The notes beneath the pieces were generated by a model. That model was not told the DNA's origin. It ran no database searches and saw nothing but the letters and a program-made list of their open reading frames with translations. DNA of 34,184 bases from Vicinamibacterales bacterium (GTDB lineage Bacteria > Acidobacteriota > Vicinamibacteria > Vicinamibacterales > UBA8438), in NCBI GenBank assembly GCA_029940535.1, contig JAPYUM010000041.1:1-34184 (forward strand), read 5' to 3'. Made by a program: the position numbers and the translations under genes. Positions 8,512 to 15,729 of this stretch are shown in pieces. The first letter of the stretch is position 1, and the number at the start of each line of letters is the position of its first letter.

Positions 8512-9858
8512 ATGGACGATCACGCGCGCCGCGTCTACGATTCGATTCTTGGTCTCCAGTGCGACGCCGAGAACCCCACCCCATTGGTGCGGCTGAATCG
8601 AGTGAGCCCGTTTCAGCACACGGAGGTCTACGCCAAGCTCGAGTGGTACAACCCGTTCGGTGCCGTGAAGGACCGCGTCGCGGCGAATCTCCTCATAGAC
8701 GGCGAAGCGCGACACACCGTGGGACCGAACCAGAAGCTGGTCGAGCCCACCTCCGGCAACACCGGCATGGCGCTCGTCATGATGGCCAACGCGCGGGGCT
8801 ACACCCTCACCACGCCCTTGTCGAGTGAGATCCCGCTCGAGAAACGCACCATGTTGCGGTTCTTTGGCGCCGACGTCATCGAGCTGCAGGACACGCTGTG
8901 CCCCGCCCCCGGCGCTCCCGAAGGGGCGATCGCGAAGGCGATGGAACTCGGCGCCGAGCCGGATTTCCACATGCTGAATCAGTATGTGAACGAAGCCAAT
9001 CCAGACGCGCACTACAAGACCACCGGCCCGGAAATCTGGCGGCAGACCGCGGGCAAAGTGACCCACTTTGCCGCCGGGCTTGGCACCTGCGGCACCATCA
9101 CTGGCACCGGTCGGTTCTTGAAGGAACAGCGTGCCGACATCCAGGTGCTCGGAATCCATCCGCAAGATGGACACGACATTCCTGGCGTGCGCAGCTTGCG
9201 GCAGCTCCAGCAGACGCATCTGTTTCGTCCGGACGGGTACGACCAGGTGGTCGAGGTCACCGACGAGATCGCATATCAGCTGTGCCTGCGACTCAATCGG
9301 GAAGAGAGCATCACCGCGGGGCCGAGCTCCGCCATGGCGCTGGCGGGCGCGCTCAAGCTCGTGCCCGATGAGCCAGGCAATCTGGTGGTGGTGATCTTTC
9401 CGGACAACGCCTTCAAGTATGCGTCGTCGTTTGTCAAGCATCTCCCCGGGATGGTGGCGCCGGGCGCGGCGAGCGGGGCCGGACGAGATCCGTTGCTCGA
9501 TCGGATGCGAGAAAACGTCCGAGGAAATGCGGAACTGACGCTCGGGGTCGAGGACGCGCACACCCAGTGGCAGCGCGACAAACCGTTTGTTTTGGATGTG
9601 CGCCCGACCGATCAATATGACGAAGCCCACGTGCCCGGAGCGTTCAATCTGCCGCTGGCCGAGCTGGGAGAAAATAGCGAGGCGCTGAACATCCTGCCGC
9701 GCGATCTGGATGCGCCGATTCTGAGTATCTGCCAGCGCGGGAATGCGTCGCTGTCTGGGCTGTTGTTTCTGAAGTCACTGGGCTATCGCAACGCCCGGAG
9801 CGTCGATGGTGGAACGCTGGCGTGGCAGGAAAAAGGCTTCGTCACCGACTCGGAGTGA
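8512..9858 (+). CDS. Cysteine synthase fused to a C-terminal rhodanese domain
   Basis: 448-residue fusion. Residues 1 to about 325 are a fold-type II PLP synthase of the CysK/CysM family: PLP lysine K53 in NPFGAVKDRVA, SGNTG at 81-85, the glycine loop GLGTCGTITGTG and AGPSSAMALAGAL near the end. From about residue 345 there is a rhodanese domain (FVLDVRPTDQYDEAHVPGA) with the persulfide-forming Cys near 407 in ICQRGNASL. The first half makes cysteine from an activated serine and a sulfur donor; neighbours indicate a CysO-type thiocarboxylate donor. The rhodanese part may supply or relay sulfur. ATG 8512 is chosen over an upstream frame extension to 8380, which has no family similarity; GAGGA lies 11 bases before it. 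The stop overlaps the next ATG by one base. Confidence 0.9.
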   Translation: MDDHARRVYDSILGLQCDAENPTPLVRLNRVSPFQHTEVYAKLEWYNPFGAVKDRVAANLLIDGEARHTVGPNQKLVEPTSGNTGMALVMMANARGYTLTTPLSSEIPLEKRTMLRFFGADVIELQDTLCPAPGAPEGAIAKAMELGAEPDFHMLNQYVNEANPDAHYKTTGPEIWRQTAGKVTHFAAGLGTCGTITGTGRFLKEQRADIQVLGIHPQDGHDIPGVRSLRQLQQTHLFRPDGYDQVVEVTDEIAYQLCLRLNREESITAGPSSAMALAGALKLVPDEPGNLVVVIFPDNAFKYASSFVKHLPGMVAPGAASGAGRDPLLDRMRENVRGNAELTLGVEDAHTQWQRDKPFVLDVRPTDQYDEAHVPGAFNLPLAELGENSEALNILPRDLDAPILSICQRGNASLSGLLFLKSLGYRNARSVDGGTLAWQEKGFVTDSE

Positions 9859-10283
9859 TGGCGCCCCAGACGCTCGTGCTCCAGGTCGATGCCGACAGCG
9901 GGATCCGGCGGCACGGCCGCGAGGCGTACCCGTATGAGTGTTGCGGCGCGTTGATCGGACGCGACCGCGTGGTAACCGAGGCGCTGGCGTTGCCCAACAG
10001 CACGGATGAGGGCCCACGCCGGCGGTTCTTGGTTCGGCCGGTCGATTACCTCGTGGCAGAACGGCGAGCAGCCGCGCTCGAGGCCGAGTTGATCGGGTTC
10101 TATCACTCACACCCGGACAGTCCGGCACGACCGTCGCAGTACGATCTCGACCACGCGTGGCCCGCACTCGCCTACGTCATCGTTGCGGTGGAGCAGGCCG
10201 AGCCGCGAGCACTCACGTCCTGGCGGCTACGAGAAGACCGGTCGGCGTTCGACCAGGAGACGGTCGAAGTGGAGCCCCGTTGA
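9858..10283 (+). CDS. mec: JAMM/MPN+ metalloprotease, Mec-like
   Basis: 141-residue zinc peptidase of the JAMM family. The motif is complete: Glu27 (YECCGALIG), His83 and His85 in HSHPDSPARPSQYD, Ser93 and Asp96. In mycobacteria the homologue Mec releases cysteine from the CysO-cysteine adduct, and this gene sits between a cysteine synthase and the CysO-like gene, so the same job is expected. It may also trim the carrier precursor, which here ends two residues past its glycines. ATG 9858 shares one base with the preceding stop (TGATG), so translation is probably coupled. No signal peptide; cytoplasmic. Confidence 0.9.
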   Translation: MAPQTLVLQVDADSGIRRHGREAYPYECCGALIGRDRVVTEALALPNSTDEGPRRRFLVRPVDYLVAERRAAALEAELIGFYHSHPDSPARPSQYDLDHAWPALAYVIVAVEQAEPRALTSWRLREDRSAFDQETVEVEPR

Positions 10284-10347
10284 TCGAAGAAGACCGCGGC
10301 GCGCGACAAGGAGTGCCCGCGCAGCCCCGTCTAAGAGAAGGACGACC

Positions 10348-10632
10348 ATGGCAACCAAGATTCTGATTCCGACGCCCCTCCGCGGCTACACCGACCAGCT
10401 CGATGAGGTGGAGGCTGAGGGCGCTACCGTTGGCGAATTGCTCGCGAACCTCACGACGCGGTACGCCGACCTCCGCAAGCATCTGTACGCGGAAGACGGC
10501 ACCCGGCGCAACTTCGTCAACATCTACCTGAACGATGACGACATCCGATATCTCGAGAAGGACCAGACGCCCGTGACCGCGGACGACACCGTGAGCATCA
10601 TTCCCTCCGTGGCGGGTGGAGGATGGTCGTGA
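10348..10632 (+). CDS. cysO: MoaD/ThiS-like sulfur-carrier protein, CysO-like, with C-terminal extension
   Basis: 94-residue beta-grasp protein resembling CysO and MoaD (NFVNIYLNDDDIRYLEKDQT, then DDTVSIIPSVAGGG). Carriers of this type are adenylated and thiocarboxylated on a terminal Gly-Gly. Here the chain does not stop at Gly-Gly but runs Gly-Gly-Gly-Trp-Ser, so two residues, or three if Gly-Gly must be left, would have to be removed before activation; the JAMM peptidase next door is the obvious candidate. ATG 10348 has AGAAGGA upstream with good spacing. The three glycine codons also form the ribosome site of the next gene, which may help explain the odd terminus. Confidence 0.9.
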   Translation: MATKILIPTPLRGYTDQLDEVEAEGATVGELLANLTTRYADLRKHLYAEDGTRRNFVNIYLNDDDIRYLEKDQTPVTADDTVSIIPSVAGGGWS

Positions 10633-11795
10633 CCCAGGCCGGGCCGGCTGCTCTGACCAACGATGAGGTCGGACGCTACAGCCGGCACCTGATCATGCCC
10701 GAAGTGGGTATGGAGGGGCAGCTGAAGTTGAAGGCGGCGCGCGTGTTGTGTATCGGCGCTGGCGGGTTGGGCTCGCCGGTGGCGTTGTATCTCACCGCGG
10801 CCGGGGTCGGGACGCTCGGCATCGTCGACTTCGATACCGTTGACCACAGCAACCTGCAGCGCCAGATCATCCACGGGACACCGGACGTCGGACGCTCGAA
10901 GCTCGAGTCGGCCAAGGCGCGGCTGAACGCCCTCAACCCGGAGGTCGAGATCGTGACCTACGAAATGGCGCTGTCGTCCCAGAATGCGCTCGGGTTGTTT
11001 GCCGACTACGACATGGTCGTCGACGGAACCGACAACTTTCCAACGCGCTATCTGGTCAACGATGCGTGCGTGCTCACGGGCAAGCCCAATGTCTACGGCA
11101 GTATTTCCCGGTTCGAAGGCCAGGCGACCGTGTTCGCCGCCGAGGATGGTCCCTGTTACCGATGCATGTTCCCAGAGCCACCACCGCCGGGACTGGTGCC
11201 CAGTTGTGCCGAGGGCGGTGTGCTCGGCATCTTGCCGGGTGTTGTCGGGACCTTGCAGGCCACCGAGGCGATCAAGCTCATCCTCGGGGTTGGTGAATCG
11301 CTGGTGGGTCGGTTCCTGCTGTTCGACGCGCTCAAGATGCGGTTCCGCGAGCTGAAAGTCCGACAAGACCCCGACTGCCCGGTGTGTGGCGAGCACCCGA
11401 CCGTCACCGCCCCAATCGACTACGACCAGTTCTGTGGAATCACGCCGGCCGCACCCGCTCCCACGCCGACGCCCGGGTCGACTGATGTGACCGTCGAGGA
11501 ACTCAAGACACGCCTGGATCGTCGGGACTCGTTCCTGCTGCTCGATGTGCGTGAGCAGCGCGAGTTCGAGATCTGCCGCATCCCCGGCTCCGTGTTGATC
11601 CCGCTCGGCGAACTTCCGGGCCGATTGTCCGAATTGGCTGGGCATGCCGATCTGGTCGTCCACTGCAAGTCGGGCGTTCGTAGCGGAAAGGCCGTCGCGC
11701 TATTGCGGGACCAAGGCTATCCCCAGGCGCGCAACCTCCAGGGCGGTATCCTGGCCTGGATCGACCGCGTCGATCCGACGCTCCCCAAGTATTGA
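10629..11795 (+). CDS. moeZ: E1-like adenylyl/sulfurtransferase with rhodanese domain (MoeZ type)
   Basis: 388-residue two-domain enzyme. The ThiF/MoeB part carries the nucleotide loop GAGGLGS (43-49), the Arg finger context DHSNLQRQI, DGTDNF and a structural zinc site of CYRC (176-179) and CPVC (250-253). The rhodanese part (from about residue 285) has active Cys346 in HCKSGVRSG. It should adenylate the C-terminal glycine of the CysO-like carrier and then load sulfur as thiocarboxylate. GTG 10629 is preferred: GGAGG lies six bases upstream and it overlaps the carrier stop as GTGA. ATG 10623 is possible but directly abuts the GGAGG. A parallel role in molybdopterin or thiamin sulfur transfer is possible, as no other MoeB is seen near moeA here. 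Confidence 0.92.
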   Translation: MTQAGPAALTNDEVGRYSRHLIMPEVGMEGQLKLKAARVLCIGAGGLGSPVALYLTAAGVGTLGIVDFDTVDHSNLQRQIIHGTPDVGRSKLESAKARLNALNPEVEIVTYEMALSSQNALGLFADYDMVVDGTDNFPTRYLVNDACVLTGKPNVYGSISRFEGQATVFAAEDGPCYRCMFPEPPPPGLVPSCAEGGVLGILPGVVGTLQATEAIKLILGVGESLVGRFLLFDALKMRFRELKVRQDPDCPVCGEHPTVTAPIDYDQFCGITPAAPAPTPTPGSTDVTVEELKTRLDRRDSFLLLDVREQREFEICRIPGSVLIPLGELPGRLSELAGHADLVVHCKSGVRSGKAVALLRDQGYPQARNLQGGILAWIDRVDPTLPKY

Positions 11796-11817
11796 GGGGC
11801 GGGGTTGCCAGTCCGGC

Positions 11818-11823
11818 TACAAT
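11818..11823 (+). promoter_or_regulatory. Possible -10 element upstream of the Rrf2 gene
   Basis: TACAAT matches five of six positions of the -10 consensus and lies 17 bases before the ATG at 11841, in the only sizeable gap (45 bases) of the first half of the cluster. The best -35-like site, TTGAGG at 11792-11797, is 20 bases away, so the element is weak or activator-dependent. It would let the regulator and Fe-S genes be expressed separately. Confidence 0.35.
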
Positions 11824-11840
11824 GAATCACCGGTATTTCG

Positions 11841-12329
11841 ATGCTGCGACTCTCCAAGAAAGCGGAATACGCGCTGATGGCGCTCAAAGACCTCGCCTCG
11901 CGCCCGGAGTCCGAGGCCGCGAGCGCCCGCGAGATCGCGGAGCGCTACGGGATTCCGGTCGAGCTGATGGCGAAAGTGCTGCAACGATTGGTGCGGCAGG
12001 ACCTGCTGGCCTCTCACCATGGGACACGCGGTGGGTATCACCTCGCTCGTTCGCCCAAACGGATCTCGGTGGCGGATGTCATCGAGGCGATCGACGGTCC
12101 CGTGATGGTCACCGCCTGTACCAGTGTGGATGACGAGTGTGAACAATTCGCCACCTGCAATATTCGCGATCCACTGTGGCGCATCAAGGACCAGATCGTA
12201 CAGGCGCTGACCTCCTACAGCCTGCAGGCGCTCGCCGCGGACGAGTCCCCGCTGGTCCCGATCGCACTGTCGCCTCGCTCGTCGGAGCCAGACGCGCTGG
12301 CCCCCGCGGTGCACGTACCTCACACGTAG
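11841..12329 (+). CDS. Rrf2 family regulator, IscR-like with three cysteines
   Basis: 162-residue winged-helix regulator. The N-terminal 80 residues match the Rrf2 pattern (KAEYALMALKDLA, REIAERYGIP, LMAKVLQRLVRQDLL, GTRGGYHLAR). Cys93, Cys100 and Cys106 form C-x6-C-x5-C, near the C-x5-C-x5-C of IscR, so a [2Fe-2S] cluster is expected. Such proteins sense Fe-S status and repress or activate isc/suf genes. It sits directly before a cysteine desulfurase and an A-type carrier, and likely controls these, possibly the whole sulfur cluster. A Ser/Pro/Ala-rich tail of about 25 residues follows the domain. No palindromic operator was recognised nearby. Confidence 0.9.
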   Translation: MLRLSKKAEYALMALKDLASRPESEAASAREIAERYGIPVELMAKVLQRLVRQDLLASHHGTRGGYHLARSPKRISVADVIEAIDGPVMVTACTSVDDECEQFATCNIRDPLWRIKDQIVQALTSYSLQALAADESPLVPIALSPRSSEPDALAPAVHVPHT

Positions 12330-12399
12330 GTTCCCTGGCGAGGCGCCCGTCTGGCGGCGTTGCCAATCCCCTCGCACCGCAGCCCCGGCTAAGTACTAC

Positions 12400-13659
12400 A
12401 TGGCCCAATCGCCGATCTACATGGACGGCCACGCCACGACGCGGGTCGACCCTCGCGTTGTCGCCGCGATGGTGCCGTTCTTTGGTGAGCACTACGGCAA
12501 CGCGGCGAGTCGTCACCACCAGTTCGGGTGGGCGGCGCGAGACGCGGTGGTCGAGGCCCGGTTGGCGGTCGCCAGGCTCATCGGAGCTACCTCCCGGGAG
12601 GTGGTCTTCACGAGCGGTGCCACTGAGTCGAACAACCTGGCACTGAAGGGAGTGGTGGACGCGTCCCGCGCCCGGGGCAATCACATCGTCACGGTATCGA
12701 CCGAACATCGGGCGATTCTGGACCCATGCGCCCGGCTGGAGCAGCAAGGCGTCGCCGTCTCGTATCTGCCGGTGCGGGGCGACGGTCTGCTCGACCCGGA
12801 CACGCTCGCGGCCGCACTCAGGCCGGCCACGGTGCTGGTCAGCGTGATGTCGGCCAACAACGAAATCGGCGTGCTCCAGCCGATCGGCGATCTGGCCCGC
12901 GTGGCACATTCCGGCGGTGCCCTGTTTCATACGGATGCCGCTCAGGCGGTTGGGCACGTCAAGATCGATGTCTCCGAAGACGACATCGACCTGCTGTCGA
13001 TGACTGCCCACAAGTTGTATGGCCCCAAGGGAATCGGTGCGCTGTATGTCCGCCGTGGTCTGACGCTCACCCCTCTCGTCGACGGCGGTGGGCATGAGTC
13101 GGGACTACGCTCTGGCACCTTGAACGTTCCGGCCATCGTCGGTCTCGGGCACGCGGCGCGGTTGTGTCTGGCCGAGATGAGCCGGGAGTCCGAGCGTCTG
13201 ACACAGCTGCGTAACCGCCTCTGGCACGGTCTCCAGCAAGCATTGCCTGGCGTCTCGGTCAATGGGTCGATGACGTCGCGATTGCCGCACAATCTCAATG
13301 TCACGTTTGACGGTGTGGACGGCGATCAACTGCTGATCGGCCTCGATGACGTGGCGGTGTCGTCGGGCGCCGCCTGTTCGTCGAGCCGTCGGACGCCGTC
13401 ACACGTGCTCAAAGCGCTGGGTCTGCGGGAGGCCGCGGCGCAGGCCTCGATCCGGTTTGGTCTCGGTCGCTTCAATACGGACGAGGAGATCGACTACGTG
13501 GTCGAGAAGCTCCGAGGCTTGGTCGCGAGGTTGCGGGCGCCCGTCCCGGTGTTCGAACTCGAGGATGACGCTCCTGGACTGCCGCCAGGGTGGGCCGAGG
13601 CGGAAGACCGTCCCAACCGTCAGGGTCTCAAGAGCGCCACGCGCTCTAAGGTAGACTGA
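12400..13659 (+). CDS. iscS: Cysteine desulfurase, NifS/IscS family
   Basis: 419-residue PLP enzyme that takes sulfur from cysteine as a protein persulfide, giving alanine. Visible marks: IYMDGHATTRVDP at the start, TSGATESNN, HTDAAQAVGH, PLP Lys205 in TAHKLYGPKG, GTLNVP and active Cys326 in SSGAACSSSRRTPSH. The Ser-rich active-site loop fits the group I (IscS/NifS) type. An acidic, Pro-rich tail of about 45 residues after the family core is unusual. It follows the Rrf2 regulator by 70 bases and precedes the A-type carrier by nine. Its persulfide could feed both Fe-S assembly and the rhodanese domains of the cluster. Confidence 0.94.
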   Translation: MAQSPIYMDGHATTRVDPRVVAAMVPFFGEHYGNAASRHHQFGWAARDAVVEARLAVARLIGATSREVVFTSGATESNNLALKGVVDASRARGNHIVTVSTEHRAILDPCARLEQQGVAVSYLPVRGDGLLDPDTLAAALRPATVLVSVMSANNEIGVLQPIGDLARVAHSGGALFHTDAAQAVGHVKIDVSEDDIDLLSMTAHKLYGPKGIGALYVRRGLTLTPLVDGGGHESGLRSGTLNVPAIVGLGHAARLCLAEMSRESERLTQLRNRLWHGLQQALPGVSVNGSMTSRLPHNLNVTFDGVDGDQLLIGLDDVAVSSGAACSSSRRTPSHVLKALGLREAAAQASIRFGLGRFNTDEEIDYVVEKLRGLVARLRAPVPVFELEDDAPGLPPGWAEAEDRPNRQGLKSATRSKVD

Positions 13660-13668
13660 GACAAGACC

Positions 13669-13995
13669 ATGATTGAGATCACGCAGGCGGCGGCCAAACG
13701 GATCCAGAGCGCCATGCGACAGGAGGGGATTGCCGAGGGCGGTCTGCGAGTGGGGGTCAAGGCTGGAGGGTGCTCGGGTATGAGCTACGTCTTCAAGTGG
13801 GAGCAGACCCCCACGTCGGATGACGAGATTTTTGAGAGCGATGATGGGGCAAAGATTTTCGTCGACCCCAAGAGCTTCAAGTATCTCGACGGCACCGTGC
13901 TGGACTGTGATCCGAACATGCTTGGCCAGAACTTGATTCTGCGCAATCCTCACGCCAAGACCGAGTGCGGGTGCGGCCTGTCGTTCGGCCTTTAA
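13669..13995 (+). CDS. A-type iron-sulfur carrier (IscA/ErpA/SufA)
   Basis: 108-residue HesB-family protein with the three conserved cysteines: Cys35 (GGCSGMSY), Cys100 and Cys102 (ECGCGLSFGL). It binds iron or a transient Fe-S cluster and passes clusters to target proteins. It begins nine bases after the desulfurase stop and closes the sulfur cluster. No IscU or SufBCD scaffold occurs in the window, so the scaffold must be encoded elsewhere. IscA, SufA and ErpA cannot be told apart by sequence alone. Confidence 0.93.
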   Translation: MIEITQAAAKRIQSAMRQEGIAEGGLRVGVKAGGCSGMSYVFKWEQTPTSDDEIFESDDGAKIFVDPKSFKYLDGTVLDCDPNMLGQNLILRNPHAKTECGCGLSFGL

Positions 13996-14121
13996 GTCGT
14001 TGACTCGCTGATTCGGTCGCACCCGTGTGGTTCGGCGTCAGTGTCCCCGCCGGCCGGCTCCGGGTGATGTGATGGACACGCTGGCTCTCACCGAGGGCCA
14101 CGTTGCGTCCACCGAAGCGAC

Positions 14122-15648
14122 ATGCCCCCCGCCGACGCAGACCCCATCCTCGATGAACACCCCTCCACCCGGCCACTGGCCGTGGTGTCGAATCGGGAAC
14201 CCTATTTGCACTCCACGGCGGAGGACGGGTCCGTCACCTGGTCACCAACGACAGGTGGCGTATCGGTCGCGCTGGACGCACTCATGCGGGAACGTGGGGG
14301 CGTGTGGGTCGCCCACGGCGCCGGCGATGCCGACAAGCGTGTCGTCGACGATGGGGACCGGGTGCGTGTGCCACCAGACGTGCCGTCCTACGATCTTCGC
14401 CGCATCTGGCTGAGCGAGACCGAGGAGCGGCACTACTACGAGGGTTTCGCCAACGAAGGACTCTGGCCGCTCTCGCATGTGGCGCACGTCAAGCCTGTGT
14501 TCCGGGCCGAAGACTGGCGTGTGTATCGAGACGTCAACGACCGGTTCGCACGCGCCGTCGATGAGGAACTGCCGGACCGCGTGGCTCCGGTGTTCATTCA
14601 GGACTATCACCTGACGCTGGTGCCGCACTACTTGCGACAGCGGCGTCCGGACGCGCGTATCGCACTGTTCTGGCACATTCCGTTCCCGCATCCCGATACG
14701 TTACGGATTTGCCCCTACAGTCGAGAGATTCTTGAAGGCTTGGCGGCGACGGATCTGCTCGCGTTCCAGCTCGAGCGGGACCGACGCAACTTCCTGGCCG
14801 CGGTCCGCGCCGAGCTGGGGGTCACGGTGAAACACGGTCGGGTCCATGCGTCGGACCACACCACCACCGTCTGCACCGCGCCGATCGGCGTCGACTTCGA
14901 CCGCATCCAGTCCATTGCCAGAGACCCCGGCCTCGAGACGGAGATGGCTCGGCTGCGCCGGGAGCTGCGGATCGAGACACCGCTGGTCGGCGTCGGGGTC
15001 GACCGACTCGACTACACGAAGGGGATTCCAGAGCGTCTCGACGCGCTCGACGCCTTGTTCACCCGATGGCCGGGGCTGGCCCAGCAACTGACGTTCGTCC
15101 AGATCGCGGTGCCGTCCCGGTCGAAGCTGGACCGCTACGCGGCCGTGGAGGCAGACATCGACCAGCGCGTCGCCGCGCTGAATGCCAAGCATGGCCCGGG
15201 CCCCGGTGGCGGTGGCCCGATCCGGTATCGGAAGTCGGCGCTCCGCATCAAACGTCTCGTCGCGTTGTATCGATTGGCCGACTTTTGCATCGTGAGCTCC
15301 CTCCACGACGGTATGAATCTCGTGGCCAAGGAATTCGTCGCCGCGCGGGACGATCTCGACGGCGTGCTGGTGCTGAGCGAGATGGCCGGCTCAGCGCAGG
15401 AGCTGAGAGAAGCGGTCATCATCAATCCCTACGACGTCGAAGGGTTCGCGAACGGGCTCCAGCAGGCGCTCGACATGCCGGTCGACGAGCGTCAGCGTCG
15501 CATGCGGGCGCAACGGCACGTTGTCGCCGGCCACGACGTCTTTCGGTGGGCGTCGGACATTCTCGGGGGGCTCGAACACCTGGACCCGCGCTCGTGGCCG
15601 CCTGCCCCGGGTGGTCGCAGCCAGACCGCGAAGCGACAAAGCGAGTAG
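14122..15648 (+). CDS. otsA: Trehalose-6-phosphate synthase (GT20)
   Basis: 508-residue retaining glycosyltransferase joining a nucleotide-activated glucose to glucose-6-phosphate. Family marks: VVSNREPY at 21-28, [48 protein letters not shown] and [14 protein letters not shown]-terminal and C-terminal tails are slightly longer than in E. coli OtsA, and a Gly/Pro-rich insertion (GPGPGGGGP) lies near residue 355. The matching phosphatase is about 5 kb away on the opposite strand, so the pathway is split here. The 126 bases before the ATG hold no obvious gene. A related glucosylglycerol-phosphate activity is an alternative but less likely. Confidence 0.93.
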   Translation: MPPADADPILDEHPSTRPLAVVSNREPYLHSTAEDGSVTWSPTTGGVSVALDALMRERGGVWVAHGAGDADKRVVDDGDRVRVPPDVPSYDLRRIWLSETEERHYYEGFANEGLWPLSHVAHVKPVFRAEDWRVYRDVNDRFARAVDEELPDRVAPVFIQDYHLTLVPHYLRQRRPDARIALFWHIPFPHPDTLRICPYSREILEGLAATDLLAFQLERDRRNFLAAVRAELGVTVKHGRVHASDHTTTVCTAPIGVDFDRIQSIARDPGLETEMARLRRELRIETPLVGVGVDRLDYTKGIPERLDALDALFTRWPGLAQQLTFVQIAVPSRSKLDRYAAVEADIDQRVAALNAKHGPGPGGGGPIRYRKSALRIKRLVALYRLADFCIVSSLHDGMNLVAKEFVAARDDLDGVLVLSEMAGSAQELREAVIINPYDVEGFANGLQQALDMPVDERQRRMRAQRHVVAGHDVFRWASDILGGLEHLDPRSWPPAPGGRSQTAKRQSE

Positions 15649-15729
15649 CGACTTGGCGCCCGCCTGAGGGTTGCGCTCACCCTCTCCCGCGTGCCATTCT
15701 GAGTCCTAGATTTCAAGAGGAGCGACCAC

